Below are positions 55,516 through 64,000 of a stretch of DNA of 64,000 nt, in pieces. A program made the translations under genes and the position numbers. A model generated the notes under the pieces. The model did no database searches. It was given only the letters and a program-made list of their open reading frames with translations, and was not told where the DNA came from. Source of the DNA: Rhabditophanes sp. KR3021 (lineage: Eukaryota > Nematoda > Chromadorea > Rhabditida > Alloionematidae). Position 1 is the stretch's first letter, and every line of letters begins with the position of its first letter. The stretch covers positions 558,001 to 622,000 of the forward strand of contig CAUJLY010000002.1 of assembly GCA_963281155.1 (NCBI GenBank), given 5' to 3'.

Positions 55516-56569
55516 TTATTGATGCTTTTCAATATGATCGACTTCCTTTTGTTGTTTGGAACGGTTGCCTTGCTCGTAATAGTCACTACTCTCGATGATC
55601 CGCTGGATTATTGTGGCTGTTGTTATCAGAGATCCTGATTCTATTTGCTGGTAACATCCTATTTCTTTAGCCGCTTCCAAATTAACTTCTGTCCTTTTGA
55701 CGGTCCCCTCCACAACTACACCAATCTTATTTGCTTCAATAAATTCCTTGGTTATCTGCAACGGTGGACTTTGAATTACCCTATTGCATACTTTATACGA
55801 TAACACCGTCAGTGCACGTTCAAACAGACTTATCAATGGAAATGAACTACCTTTTTCTTTTTCCACATCTTCATCTGAGTAAATTCCTACTATTAGATAT
55901 GTTCCCAGACTTTTTGCTGCCTTCAAGAATTTCAAGTGGCCGATGTTGAAGATGTCGAAGGTGCCGGCTACGTAAATGATTTTATCTTGTGGTGTTGGGT
56001 CGTTTGATTTATTGAAGATCGAGTATAGCGAATCCAAGTATTCTTGATTCACACACTTGGTCCATGGAGATATTTGGTCGCCCACTTTTCCTGTATTCAG
56101 AGTCAAGATACGATTGATAAGGTCCGTAGTTGAGACATTAGGAGTTCTGGTAGATTCCTTGTACATGCCAATATCCTTAAGTCCTTTGTAGCAATCAGTA
56201 CCATCGCTCAAAACCGATATGTCATCTATAAAATGAAATTAATACCATCTATCAAGACAAAATAAAGAATGATTGATGAAAGAGTGACTCACTTCCATGA
56301 ACAATAAAATCGCAACCCAGCTGAAGCAGCAATTCAGCAGTAGCAGTGTAAGGAGCTCCCTCCACAACATCATCAACCCATTTAATATCCCTAATAAGTT
56401 CATACCGTTCCTCTTCCGAAAAAATAGGAATTCTCTTATTAAATTTTATTTGCTCGTCCGAATGAACGCCAGCTACCAAAAAACGCCCCATGCATTTAGC
56501 CTGTCTCAACTGATTAGCATGTCCGAAATGAATTAAATCAAAACAACCATCGCAATAAACTCGCACCAT
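55516..56569 (-). CDS. pcyt-2: CTP:phosphoethanolamine cytidylyltransferase
   Basis: Two exons (56569-56293, 56225-55516) encode 328 residues. The enzyme makes CDP-ethanolamine, the middle step of the Kennedy pathway for phosphatidylethanolamine. It has two cytidylyltransferase domains, as expected. The N-terminal one has VYCDGCFDLIHFGHANQLRQ, with the HxGH motif, then ELIRDIKWVDDVVEGAPY and FIVHGND. The linker RTPNVSTTDLINRIL is the signature after domain 1. The second domain has VAGTFDIFNIGHLKFLKAAK, in which HxGH has become NxGH, and it ends SGSLITTATIIQRIIES. An upstream TTG would add three residues, but ATG 56569 is the real start. The protein is a little shorter than the usual 370-390. 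Domain 1 looks catalytic. Confidence 0.93.
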
Positions 56570-56978
56570 CTCCTTCAAAATAATATATTGCTTACAATTA
56601 ATAATTTTTATGAAGAGACTTTAATAAAATTAATTGATTTGAGTGGTCATAAATTGGAATATATATATTTAAGCATCATCTCACTTACAAGGTCTAGATG
56701 ATGACTATATAATACGTAAATTTTTGATACAATTAGGGATACAAAAAAAGTAAAAAGATAGTATGATGAGATTGTCAACTTTTATACTTAGTTGTGATAA
56801 AAATTTTAAATTATACCCCAATATTACCAATATAAGTATGGAGATTTCGTCCATTGCCAACTTTACCCTATTTCCATCACAACTAAGTTAATGGCAAGAA
56901 TAAAGAAAATCAATATTTTGTTGTCAAAAGGAGTTATTTGTGAAAATATACTTTCCAAGTTTTGATAAAAGAGTATAA
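56570..56978. other. Divergent promoter region
   Basis: Between the cytidylyltransferase (minus) and the tiny membrane-protein gene (plus). AT-rich; no element identified. Confidence 0.4.
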
Positions 56979-57193
56979 ATGGACAAAATATACAATTTCG
57001 TGGAAGGTATGTTTTTTATTAGAATATGTAATGTAGAATTTGAATTTTTTTAGCTATTTACTTATTCATACCATTAATTGCTTTTATTATGATGGTTGGC
57101 ATATTGTTATATTTCAATGATTCGTCTCCTTTTATCGAGATAGATGAAGAAGCACAACCAGGAGCAGTGGACCATTCCAGAAAAGAGGATTAA
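56979..57193 (+). CDS. 55-residue single-pass membrane microprotein
   Basis: Exon 1 (56979-57006) encodes MDKIYNFVE. A 47-base GT-AG intron follows, and exon 2 (57054-57193) continues with AIYLFIPLIAFIMMVGILLY, a clear transmembrane helix. The tail is acidic: FNDSSPFIEIDEEAQPGAVD then HSRKED and TAA. The codon at the junction (G|CT, Ala) joins exactly. Fully canonical splice sites, an ATG start and sensible amino-acid use support a real gene despite the size. I do not recognise the family; small proteins of this layout often accompany membrane complexes. Its stop codon overlaps the antisense stop codon of mek-2 in the same TTAA. Confidence 0.65.
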
Positions 57194-58437
57194 TGACGTT
57201 CATAGGCTCTTAGGATTCCTTGGACCCATTCAGCAACGTCTGAAGTATCGATGATGCCTTGGTAAGCCAAGTAAAATGGTTCATTTCTTAAAGCCTTCAA
57301 ATTTGGTCTTTCTAGTTGGTTTTTCTTTAAACATTTTGAAGTGTACTGGACAAGTTCTGGGGAATATATTCCTAGTGGGAGGAATGGGGGATCCTGAAAT
57401 TAATTTTAATCCATATTTTTTACTTAATAAACTGTTTACCTCTGTCGAAATGTATTCTAATAGTTCAAAGATAGCCAATTCAGTTGGTCCCTTGGCATTA
57501 CTTTCCACATGTCTAGGCCATTGAAGACCATCCGGCAAAATAACCTGTTCCTCTGGAACTCCAAATATCTTCACAAATTCCTGTCTAGAAACAGCTGGTA
57601 TTGGAAATCTACCAACTGATATCTCAACCAACGACATCCCGAATGACCAAACATCTGAGTGAATTGAATATTCACTGCCTTGTAATCTTTCAGGGGCCAT
57701 GTAACTTCTTGTTCCAACGAAGGAATTAGCCATTGAATTGATGAGCATTGCAGAAACTCCGAAATCACATAATTTAATCTCCCCCCGTGAATTGACCAAT
57801 ATATTGGATGGCTTGACATCACGATGCAAAATCTTATGCTCTTCCTTCAAATAACTCAATCCTTTCACGACCGAAGCTGAAATGCGTCCCACAAATTTCT
57901 CTGCTATTTTACCAGTCTTCTGCAAGACTATATCCAATGAAAGTCCATCCATATACTCCATGCAAATAGAAATATCATTGTTGTCAGTGAAAGCTCCGTA
58001 AAAGCCAACTATATAAGGTGAAGTACACTTGTGGAGAATTTCTAATTCCTTCATGATTTGAGCCTTCTGCGTCGGTCGCACCTCCACATGGACAACTTTC
58101 GCAGCCATGATGACATTGGTAGGGATGTGTCTCCATTTTGAAACAACACCACCATTGCCTTGGCCTAGTTGCTGGATTACTTCGATTGAATCAGCTGTTA
58201 AAGTTCCGATCTAAGTTTAGAAGGATGATTCGGTTGGGACATGGAGGAACTTACTCTTAGTTTAGTTTGCATCCATTCCAGCATCCGAGCCATTTGTGGT
58301 TCACTGAGCACCATTTTTCTAAGAGTTTCTTCAAGAGTCAACTCAAGTGGCTGGTACTGCATCGGATTCTCGGCATCCTCAGTCACAGTCGGAGGAAGTG
58401 AAAGTCCTAACAAATTACGTTTCTTGCCTGAAGCCAT
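57190..58437 (-). CDS. mek-2: MAP kinase kinase (MEK1/2 orthologue)
   Basis: Three exons (58437-58255, 58210-57440, 57393-57190) encode 385 residues, nearly the length of C. elegans MEK-2. The kinase relays Ras-Raf signals to ERK (MPK-1). The N-terminus has the MEK helix [20 protein letters not shown]. The glycine loop is [12 protein letters not shown] and the lysine lies in [37 protein letters not shown] and the activation loop [20 protein letters not shown] carry both Raf-target serines. The last exon, [20 protein letters not shown] then [13 protein letters not shown], completes the C-lobe and ends [12 protein letters not shown]. The basic ERK-docking N-terminus is short ([14 protein letters not shown], a D-site). 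The proline-rich insert of vertebrate MEK1 is absent. Confidence 0.96.
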
Positions 58438-58942
58438 CTTTTAAAAAGTGAATGTAATCAGACAAATTAATAGAGATGACTAATCGGGGCAATAGTCTCA
58501 ACGAGCTTGTTTGTTTGTTGGTTTGGTTGGGATAAAGTTTGTTGGGGAGGGGAATCAAATTATCGGGTGGCTGGTGGAAGGAGTTTACCAGCTGTCATAA
58601 CCAGCCAAGTGAAGTAAACTGACTGCATAATTAAAAAATAAATTCATTTTATAATTAAACAGTAAGTAAATTGTGTAATTAAACAGTAAGTAAATTGTGT
58701 AATTAAACAGTAAGTAAATTGTGTAATTAAACAGTAAGTAAATTGTATAATTAAAAAATAAATAAATTGCGTAATTAAAAAGAGAATAAATAAAGAAATA
58801 ACTGTTAATTCTTTTACTTCCTTAAGAAGGTGCAATTTAAATAAATTAACTTCAAATTAACTAATTTTAAACAAAATAAACAAAGCTATCCGTAATTTTT
58901 TATTTTAAGCAATTATACAAGACGAGAAGAGACTATTTACAA
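58438..58942. other. Intergenic with a minisatellite
   Basis: Upstream of mek-2 and downstream of the GT92 gene. The proximal 200 bp should hold the mek-2 promoter; the rest is the 24-bp repeat array and AT-rich flank. Confidence 0.6.
58653..58796. repeat. 24-bp minisatellite, about six copies
   Basis: The unit AATTAAACAGTAAGTAAATT plus GTGT is repeated in register at 58653, 58677, 58701 and 58725 (the last ending GTAT). Two diverged copies follow at 58749 (AATTAAAAAATAAATAAATT plus GCGT) and 58773. A further decayed copy may precede at about 58629. The first three copies are identical, so expansion is recent. Confidence 0.92.
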
Positions 58943-60524
58943 TTAAACAACCTTCCATGAATTAGAAGACCTCTCAAAGGCATTCCAAGCAGCAGGTGTA
59001 ATGAGATGTTCGCAAGTGGCCAAACTGATGCACATATCATTTCGGTGAGATTTTCTTTCTTCCCTGCATTGTCCGAAACTGTTGATAGTTCTTTCGATAA
59101 GGTCAGTTTGGAGATTTTCATTGATACGAAGGGAGGAGATGTGTGCTTCTAGTTGTTTGTCCATCTTTTTGATGAATGGAGTTAGGAGGGTTGAGTTCAA
59201 GTTAAATTTGTCTACGTTGTAGTAGATGTCTTTGATTCGCCTAAAGTGGAACACCGAAGCCTCGTTGGCCTTTGCATTTGTTGAGCCGTATTGTTTCTTT
59301 GTCAGTATTCTTGTTTCTGTCTTAAGGGCATAATGGATGTAATAATTAAAATTTACTTCTGGTCTGAACACCAATTTGCTGTATATAGGCCGTTTGAATG
59401 GTTTCCCCAAAGCAACATTATCCATTTGACCAAATTTTTTCTCATTTAATTCTGCCAATGTATTCCATCCTGTTGGATATTTTGCAAATCTTGATTCGAA
59501 TGAGATAGACGACATGTAATTGGTACCTTTTTTTGTTTTAATTTCGAGGTAATCTAGCAAACTTTTGTATTGAGAATTGACAACTATCAACTCATCTAAG
59601 TCAACTTGGGCAACGTATTTGACGTGGTAACGAGCGTGATACATGCAGTCCATCACAGCTAGGTAAGGCTCCAGGCGGTAGACAAAGGTGTTTGGGTTGT
59701 TGAATTTGGTTGCATTGGATGGTAGTTCGGACCAGTCTATTATCTCGATAGATATTTGGGTGTGTGTGGCTTTGTAATGCTTGAGGACTGCTGCTACATT
59801 AACTGTCACGGATTCACGGTAGAAGTAAAATTTGGTTGCTCCATTGGCGATGTAGAATTCGATGAAGGTAATTAATTCGAGGTAAGTGGCATACAAAAAG
59901 ATTGGTTGGACACAAACTCCTAACTTATGCTTATATCCATTTCTGAAAGCTGGAGGAGGTCTGACGTCTTTTATTCTGATAGAAATATATTTTCTCGTTT
60001 TCTTAGATTGAATTTCAATCGTTTCTCCAAGAGTAAGGTTAGCTGGGATATTAATAATCCCAATATACCCAACAAAAGTACATTTCTCCGAGTAAGTAGC
60101 AGGGCATTCTAGTGAATGGCAAGTAAATGTAATTTCTCCGATTGGTTTTGTATTGCTGTACCAAATCAAAGAATCACTAAAGATAATTAGATAAATTCAA
60201 ATTGAACAAAACTTGCTTGTTATCTGAAGATTTAATCACTGACAGACGAATCACATTTTCTGAGACGCGAAAAGCAGATTTGATGTAAAAAGACTCATTG
60301 ATAGTTTTAGTATGCAATGCCTGGACTTGTTTGTCTAGAGAAACTATTTCCCGTTCATTAGACTTGTAGACAGCTCTGCTTGCAATATTAGTAGAGATAG
60401 ACCTTGTATCGTGATGTCTTTTAGCAGCATGGGCACGTCTAAAATGCTTATGCCTCTTCCCACTACTAACCTCAACAAGAACTGCAATCAAAGCCAAAAC
60501 GAACAAAATATTCAACTTCATCAT
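58943..60524 (-). CDS. GT92 (DUF23) family glycosyltransferase, intact motif
   Basis: Two exons (60524-60217, 60176-58943) encode 513 residues. GT92 enzymes are Golgi galactosyltransferases in nematodes; GALT-1 adds beta-1,4-galactose to core fucose. A signal anchor or signal peptide (MMKLNILFVLALIAVLVEVS) is followed by a basic stem. The catalytic part has YKHKLGVCVQPIFLYATYLE, FIEFYIANGATKFYFY, and the metal-binding motif YVAQVDLDELIVV. Further on come RPIYSKLVFRPE and the conserved VFHFRRIKDIYY. The end (CISLATCEHLITPAAWNAFE) has the family cysteines. The single intron needs a GC donor (AA|GCAAGT); the neighbouring paralogue has an intron at the same position with a GT donor. Acceptor sugar is unknown. 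Confidence 0.9.
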
Positions 60525-62059
60525 ACAAACTTATTCACAAAATATAAACTTGACTTGTAGACAGCTCCTTTATAAATCTTTTTTGTACCTATAAAAAATG
60601 AAAACAACCTTTATTACTATCAATTAACAAGATCAAAAAATACCAATACATACACACAAATTCGGTATAATAAATTATTTTTAATTACTCTAAACAACAC
60701 ACACATGCATGTAGATGCTTTATTATATTTAAAAAATGATGTAATTTTTGAAGATGAAACAAGTTAAAGAATTATGTAAAATTTGTAGAGACAGTTCCGC
60801 AACAAAAAGATATGATGAGGATCATAAAGTTTTTACTCATTTCAGGGGTAGATTGAATAGTTAAATTTGTTTATTACCTGCTTCAAGTGGGAATTTTTGG
60901 GTTCATCCAACAAACAAATTTTATAAGAACAAAAAGGGTACCAGGTATTACACTAATATAAATTGTACAAGCTATTTAATAAACAATATAAATAGTCTAT
61001 TAATGAATATAAATGAAATACCTCACTTTTCTAAGTTACATGCATAAACCTTAATTACACTATAATAAATACAACATTTAAAGTTGAAAGTGCAAATCAT
61101 ACTACTAAAATAAAATATAAGTGTCTATTAATATGGAATCTTCCTAAATATATATATTAGCGAACTGGTATCCACAACATTTTGCTATTTTTTAAACTGT
61201 TTAAAGGTGTCAAATATATAGGTGATATTTTTTGACAAATGCTAGGATATGATAAGAGAAATATAATGGTATGGGTATATAGTTCGACCTGCAGAAAGTA
61301 AAAGCAGTAATTATTAAATTTTCTAGTTCAAAAAAATATAGAGAAAGTAGATGAAGGTTAGGAGAATCTCTTAAAGATTATCACCAATACCAGAAGACAT
61401 TGCTAGAAAGCCAGTTATGATTGATGATGATGGAATGGATGAGTATCTGTGCGAAAATGTTGCTTTATATTTTTGTTGCAACAAAAAGTGCCGTGCCATT
61501 TAATTACTCATTTTTAAACTTTCAACCACACAACACTCCCAAAAACACGCCTCTTTACTTTCTTTCTGTGCTTTTTCAATGATGTGGAATGTGTCTTGTT
61601 GAACGTTACTCTTTAAAGCATTGAGAAACCTTGTCATTATTAAGTCAAATGATCATTCCATTCCCCATTCATTTAACTTATCTATTCATTTTTTGATTTA
61701 AGCAATATAGTCGTTTTTTAACGTAATTGCATTACCCCCACTCATTTCATTATTATATGGACTCGACTCTTAAACACCAAACGAGTCATCACATCATAAT
61801 TGGTCACAAAAAGTACACCTTCAACAACTTTCCTAACCTCCTCAATTTTTTGGTATCTTGTTACGACTTCTTTTGTTGATGTCTACCTAGTGATTCATGA
61901 TCATTAAAAGATTGTCGGGGCAATTCGAGGTTACCTTTGCAATGAATACCTTTTGAAAGCTTTATTTGCAAAATGTATTTTGTTTGTTTCATTCAACCAA
62001 ACAAAAATGTCAAGTATTTGTAAGTGAAATGGAAAAGTAAACAACTAGCTTTTTATTAT
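60525..62059. other. Intergenic with short coding-like relics
   Basis: About 1.5 kb between the two GT92 genes, mostly AT-rich. Two short plus-strand frames (60754-60864 and 61378-61503) look protein-like and are listed together as a possible relic. Otherwise nothing was recognised. Confidence 0.45.
60754..61503 (+). pseudogene. Two short coding-like fragments
   Basis: At 60754-60864 an ATG-started frame reads MKQVKELCKICRDSSATKRY then DEDHKVFTHFRGRLNS. At 61378-61503 a frame without ATG reads LSPIPEDIARKPVMIDDDGM then DEYLCENVALYFCCNKKCRA. Both have balanced composition and cysteine pairs unlike the AT-rich flanks. They may be remnants of one decayed gene or transposon, but there is no named family and no joining structure. 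Confidence 0.22.
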
Positions 62060-63538
62060 TTAAATTGAAAACCAAGAATTTGGTGATCTTATCAATTTTG
62101 ACACAATTAGTGGCGATATTTTTACTTCACAAATAGGAACAGAAATACATAAATGTATTTTTTTGGTATGATAAGATTTCATGCATTTGTCAAAGTTACC
62201 CATCTCCTTTTGAATGCCACCATCTTGATCTGGTGTGATTTCATTTATTAAACCAGGCAAACGTCTACTCAAATTGATATTGAGCAGATCAATTTTATCA
62301 TCATAATATTGACTCGTGAATTCAAATTTGAGTGGGAGATGATCAAGATTAGTGGGTAGGAGCAAGGCAATTCCGTCATCTTCACTTACATCTACATGCA
62401 TGTACTTTCCCGTACTATTAAGTGGACTAGTTTCTGTAACTAAAGGGTAATCTATATAATAATTCAAATTCTGAAAAGAAAAAATTAATGCTTTTTGTGT
62501 GGGATAATTAACTTACGTAGTCTGGTCTGAATATCAATTTAGAATAAATGGGTCTTTCAAAGGAGCGGGTGTGCTTGACCTTAAAGTGGTTTTCAAATTT
62601 GACTTTTGCCATGTCCTCGACTGAATTCCATTTTGATGTTAAGATGGCATTGACTGATCGAAAGGAGAAAGAAGCTATTGAATGTGAGGTTGATTTCGAT
62701 TCTAAGTAGGTTAATAAAGTTTCGTGGTTTTGGGAGATGATGAATTGGTTTAAATGTACTTGTGCGACGTATTTGGTTTGGTATCGGGCATGGTACATGC
62801 ATTCCATTATGGCTAGATTGCGTTCAAGGCGGTAGATGTAAAGGTTTGGGTCGTGGTAGTCGGTAAGCTTGGGAAGGGATGGCCAGTCTATGACTTGGAC
62901 GCTTATACCTGCAACATTGTTTTTGTAATAATTGATCACCTTTAGAATATTAGATGTCATAGATTCTTGAAGAAAATAAAATTTAGTAGCTCCAGCAACT
63001 ATCCATTTTTCGATAAATGATATTAGCTCAAGATAATTGTAGTATAGAAACATTGGCTGGACACAAACTCCTAATTTATGTCCATAAACGAGTTGTTGCG
63101 GCTTGCGACGATCTATTAAATCTATTGAAACTGTATTGTTATCAAAAGAATTGGTAATTTCAATAGTATTGGTCAATTGTTCTGGTTTATCACTTTTGAT
63201 AATTCCAATATATCCAACTAAAGCACATCTACGACTATAATCAGAAGGACACTTATTGCCCTGACATACTAATTCGACTCTTCCAACAGCCAAGCCATCT
63301 CTTAGCCAATACAAAGTTTCCCTAAATATAAATAAAAGGAAATTTAATAATAAACTAACTTATTTCTCGAATACGTCACAACAGACAATCTAATTTCATT
63401 ATCACTAACTCTAAAACCAGATCTAACATAGAAATTTCTTTTCAAAGGAGCAGGAACGGTATTTGATGAGACATGTCTTTCGAGTTCACTCATTTGAATA
63501 TATTCAATTGCTGCCGGAATAGACGCACAAAATGACAT
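62060..63538 (-). CDS. GT92-like protein with lost metal-binding motif (pseudoenzyme)
   Basis: Three exons (63538-63360, 63321-62517, 62470-62060) encode 464 residues, a paralogue of the gene at 58943. The shared frame is clear: SGFRVSDNEIRLSVV, CALVGYIGIIKSD, GHKLGVCVQPMFLYYNYLEL, ATKFYFLQESMTSNI and MECMYHARYQTKYVAQV. Where the paralogue has DLDE, this copy reads HLNQ (YVAQVHLNQFIIS). The later FHFR block is replaced by an unrelated ALLLPTNLDHLPLKFEF. Both changes remove catalytic elements, while the frame is intact. Exon 3 is separated by an extra intron at RPDY|NLNYYIDY. The start is uncertain: ATG 63538 gives a weak signal peptide (MSFCASIPAAI), and a better one may lie in an unseen 5' exon. 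It probably binds a glycan or partner rather than catalysing transfer. Confidence 0.85.
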
Positions 63539-63878
63539 AACAAATACCACAACTAACCAACATTTGTTATTAATAGCAACAATAATGGCAACTTACATAT
63601 CACAAATAAGTATTTATCCAAAAACCGTTTAATGTACCTATTCATTATTCAAATTTATGTAAAATAGTATCTATAAATAAGTAAGACTAATAACTAAATT
63701 CGCAACAAACTTAAAATTACTTTCAATGATACAAATCAACCCAAAAATGCGTTTAGTACTACTAACAGATTTAAACGGCAAAAGAGATAATATCTTGATA
63801 AAGTAAGGAACAAAGAATAATCACATACATTATAATTTATTTTTATTTAAATATTATCTACAAACATATAAATACAAA
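63539..63878. other. Intergenic or 5' leader
   Basis: The upstream region of the GT92-like pseudoenzyme and the 3' flank of the gene cut by the right edge. A possible acceptor (TGTTGGTTAG) at about 63553 could mark a missed first exon for the GT92-like gene. Nothing else was recognised. Confidence 0.35.
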
Positions 63879-64000
63879 TCAAAGCCAATCAGCATACTCC
63901 CGGCAACTTTTGATAAATTGAGAACAACGAGCAAAGTTTAATTTGTCCCTTTTGTCCGGAAAAGGGTCACACATTTGTTTGGCTTTATCCTTGATGTCTG
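63879..64000 (-). CDS. C-terminal end of an unidentified protein, partial
   Basis: The minus-strand frame entering from the right edge reads DIKDKAKQMCDPFPDKRDKL then NFARCSQFIKSCREYADWL and ends in TGA at 63881-63879. Three cysteines in about 25 residues suggest a secreted, disulphide-bonded C-terminus. Only about 39 residues are visible, so the family cannot be named. It may be in tandem with the GT92 genes, which lie on the same strand. Confidence 0.5.
   Translation of the reverse strand, partial: DIKDKAKQMCDPFPDKRDKLNFARCSQFIKSCREYADWL

Noticed and set aside
58644..58835. A 63-codon minus-strand frame with a repeated TYCLITQF pattern
   Set aside because: It is the translation of the 24-bp minisatellite; the periodicity is produced by the repeat, not by a protein.
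1..64000. Transfer RNA, ribosomal RNA, spliced-leader RNA and CRISPR arrays
   Set aside because: Looked for by eye using conserved motifs such as a T-loop GGTTCRA and the SL1 core; none was convincing. A covariance-model scan would be needed to exclude small RNA genes.

Overview
This is an AT-rich animal nuclear segment with short introns (mostly 35-50 nt, TTTNAG-type acceptors). Its gene content is plainly that of a nematode: orthologue-like copies of glr-1, a ZIP transporter, hach-1/HIBCH, cup-5/TRPML, pdk-1, ppm-2, TMEM165/GDT1, unc-32 (V-ATPase a), pcyt-2 and mek-2, plus nematode-type chemoreceptors, a TTBKL-type casein kinase 1 and GT92 (DUF23) glycosyltransferases. From composition and intron style I infer a clade IV type nematode (Strongyloides/Rhabditophanes/Panagrolaimus sort), but species cannot be fixed from the window. 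No rRNA, tRNA, CRISPR or prokaryotic feature was recognised.

Layout. 0-1.5 kb: an HNH-nuclease gene fragment on the minus strand, apparently inside a glr-1 intron, then the last two glr-1 exons. 3.3-9.4 kb: ZIP transporter, mitochondrial HIBCH, a small secreted protein, and mucolipin. 9.5-11.3 kb: an intact hAT-transposase-derived ORF. 12.4-15.2 kb: a lysine-rich exon and a seven-exon BACK/Kelch gene. 16-24.5 kb: a PDK1-like kinase without a PH domain, a PP2C phosphatase with an apparent one-base frameshift, TMEM165/GDT1 and a MATH/BTB-like protein. 24.5-37.4 kb: a gene desert with a decayed F-box-like pseudogene at its right side. 37.4-41.4 kb: two seven-transmembrane chemoreceptors. 42.8-60.5 kb: a dense block, nearly all on the minus strand, with a TTBKL kinase, V-ATPase subunit a with two mutually exclusive exons, a nucleotidyltransferase, a large type I membrane protein, an aspartic protease, CTP:phosphoethanolamine cytidylyltransferase, a tiny membrane protein on the plus strand, mek-2 and a GT92 enzyme. 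62-63.5 kb: a second GT92 paralogue that has lost its metal-binding motif. The right edge cuts the 3' end of another minus-strand gene.

The genes are ordinary nematode housekeeping, signalling and sensory genes, not one pathway. Functional themes are endolysosomal ion handling (TRPML, V-ATPase a, GDT1, ZIP), kinase signalling (PDK1, MEK, PP2C, CK1) and chemosensation. Exon structures were assembled by hand from splice signals and reading frame. Several need a GC-AG intron to keep frame, and paralogue comparison backs one of these. The strongest second-look items are the equal-length mutually exclusive exons in the V-ATPase gene, the HNH nuclease gene nested antisense in glr-1, the pseudo-glycosyltransferase and the overlapping stop codons of mek-2 and its tiny neighbour.
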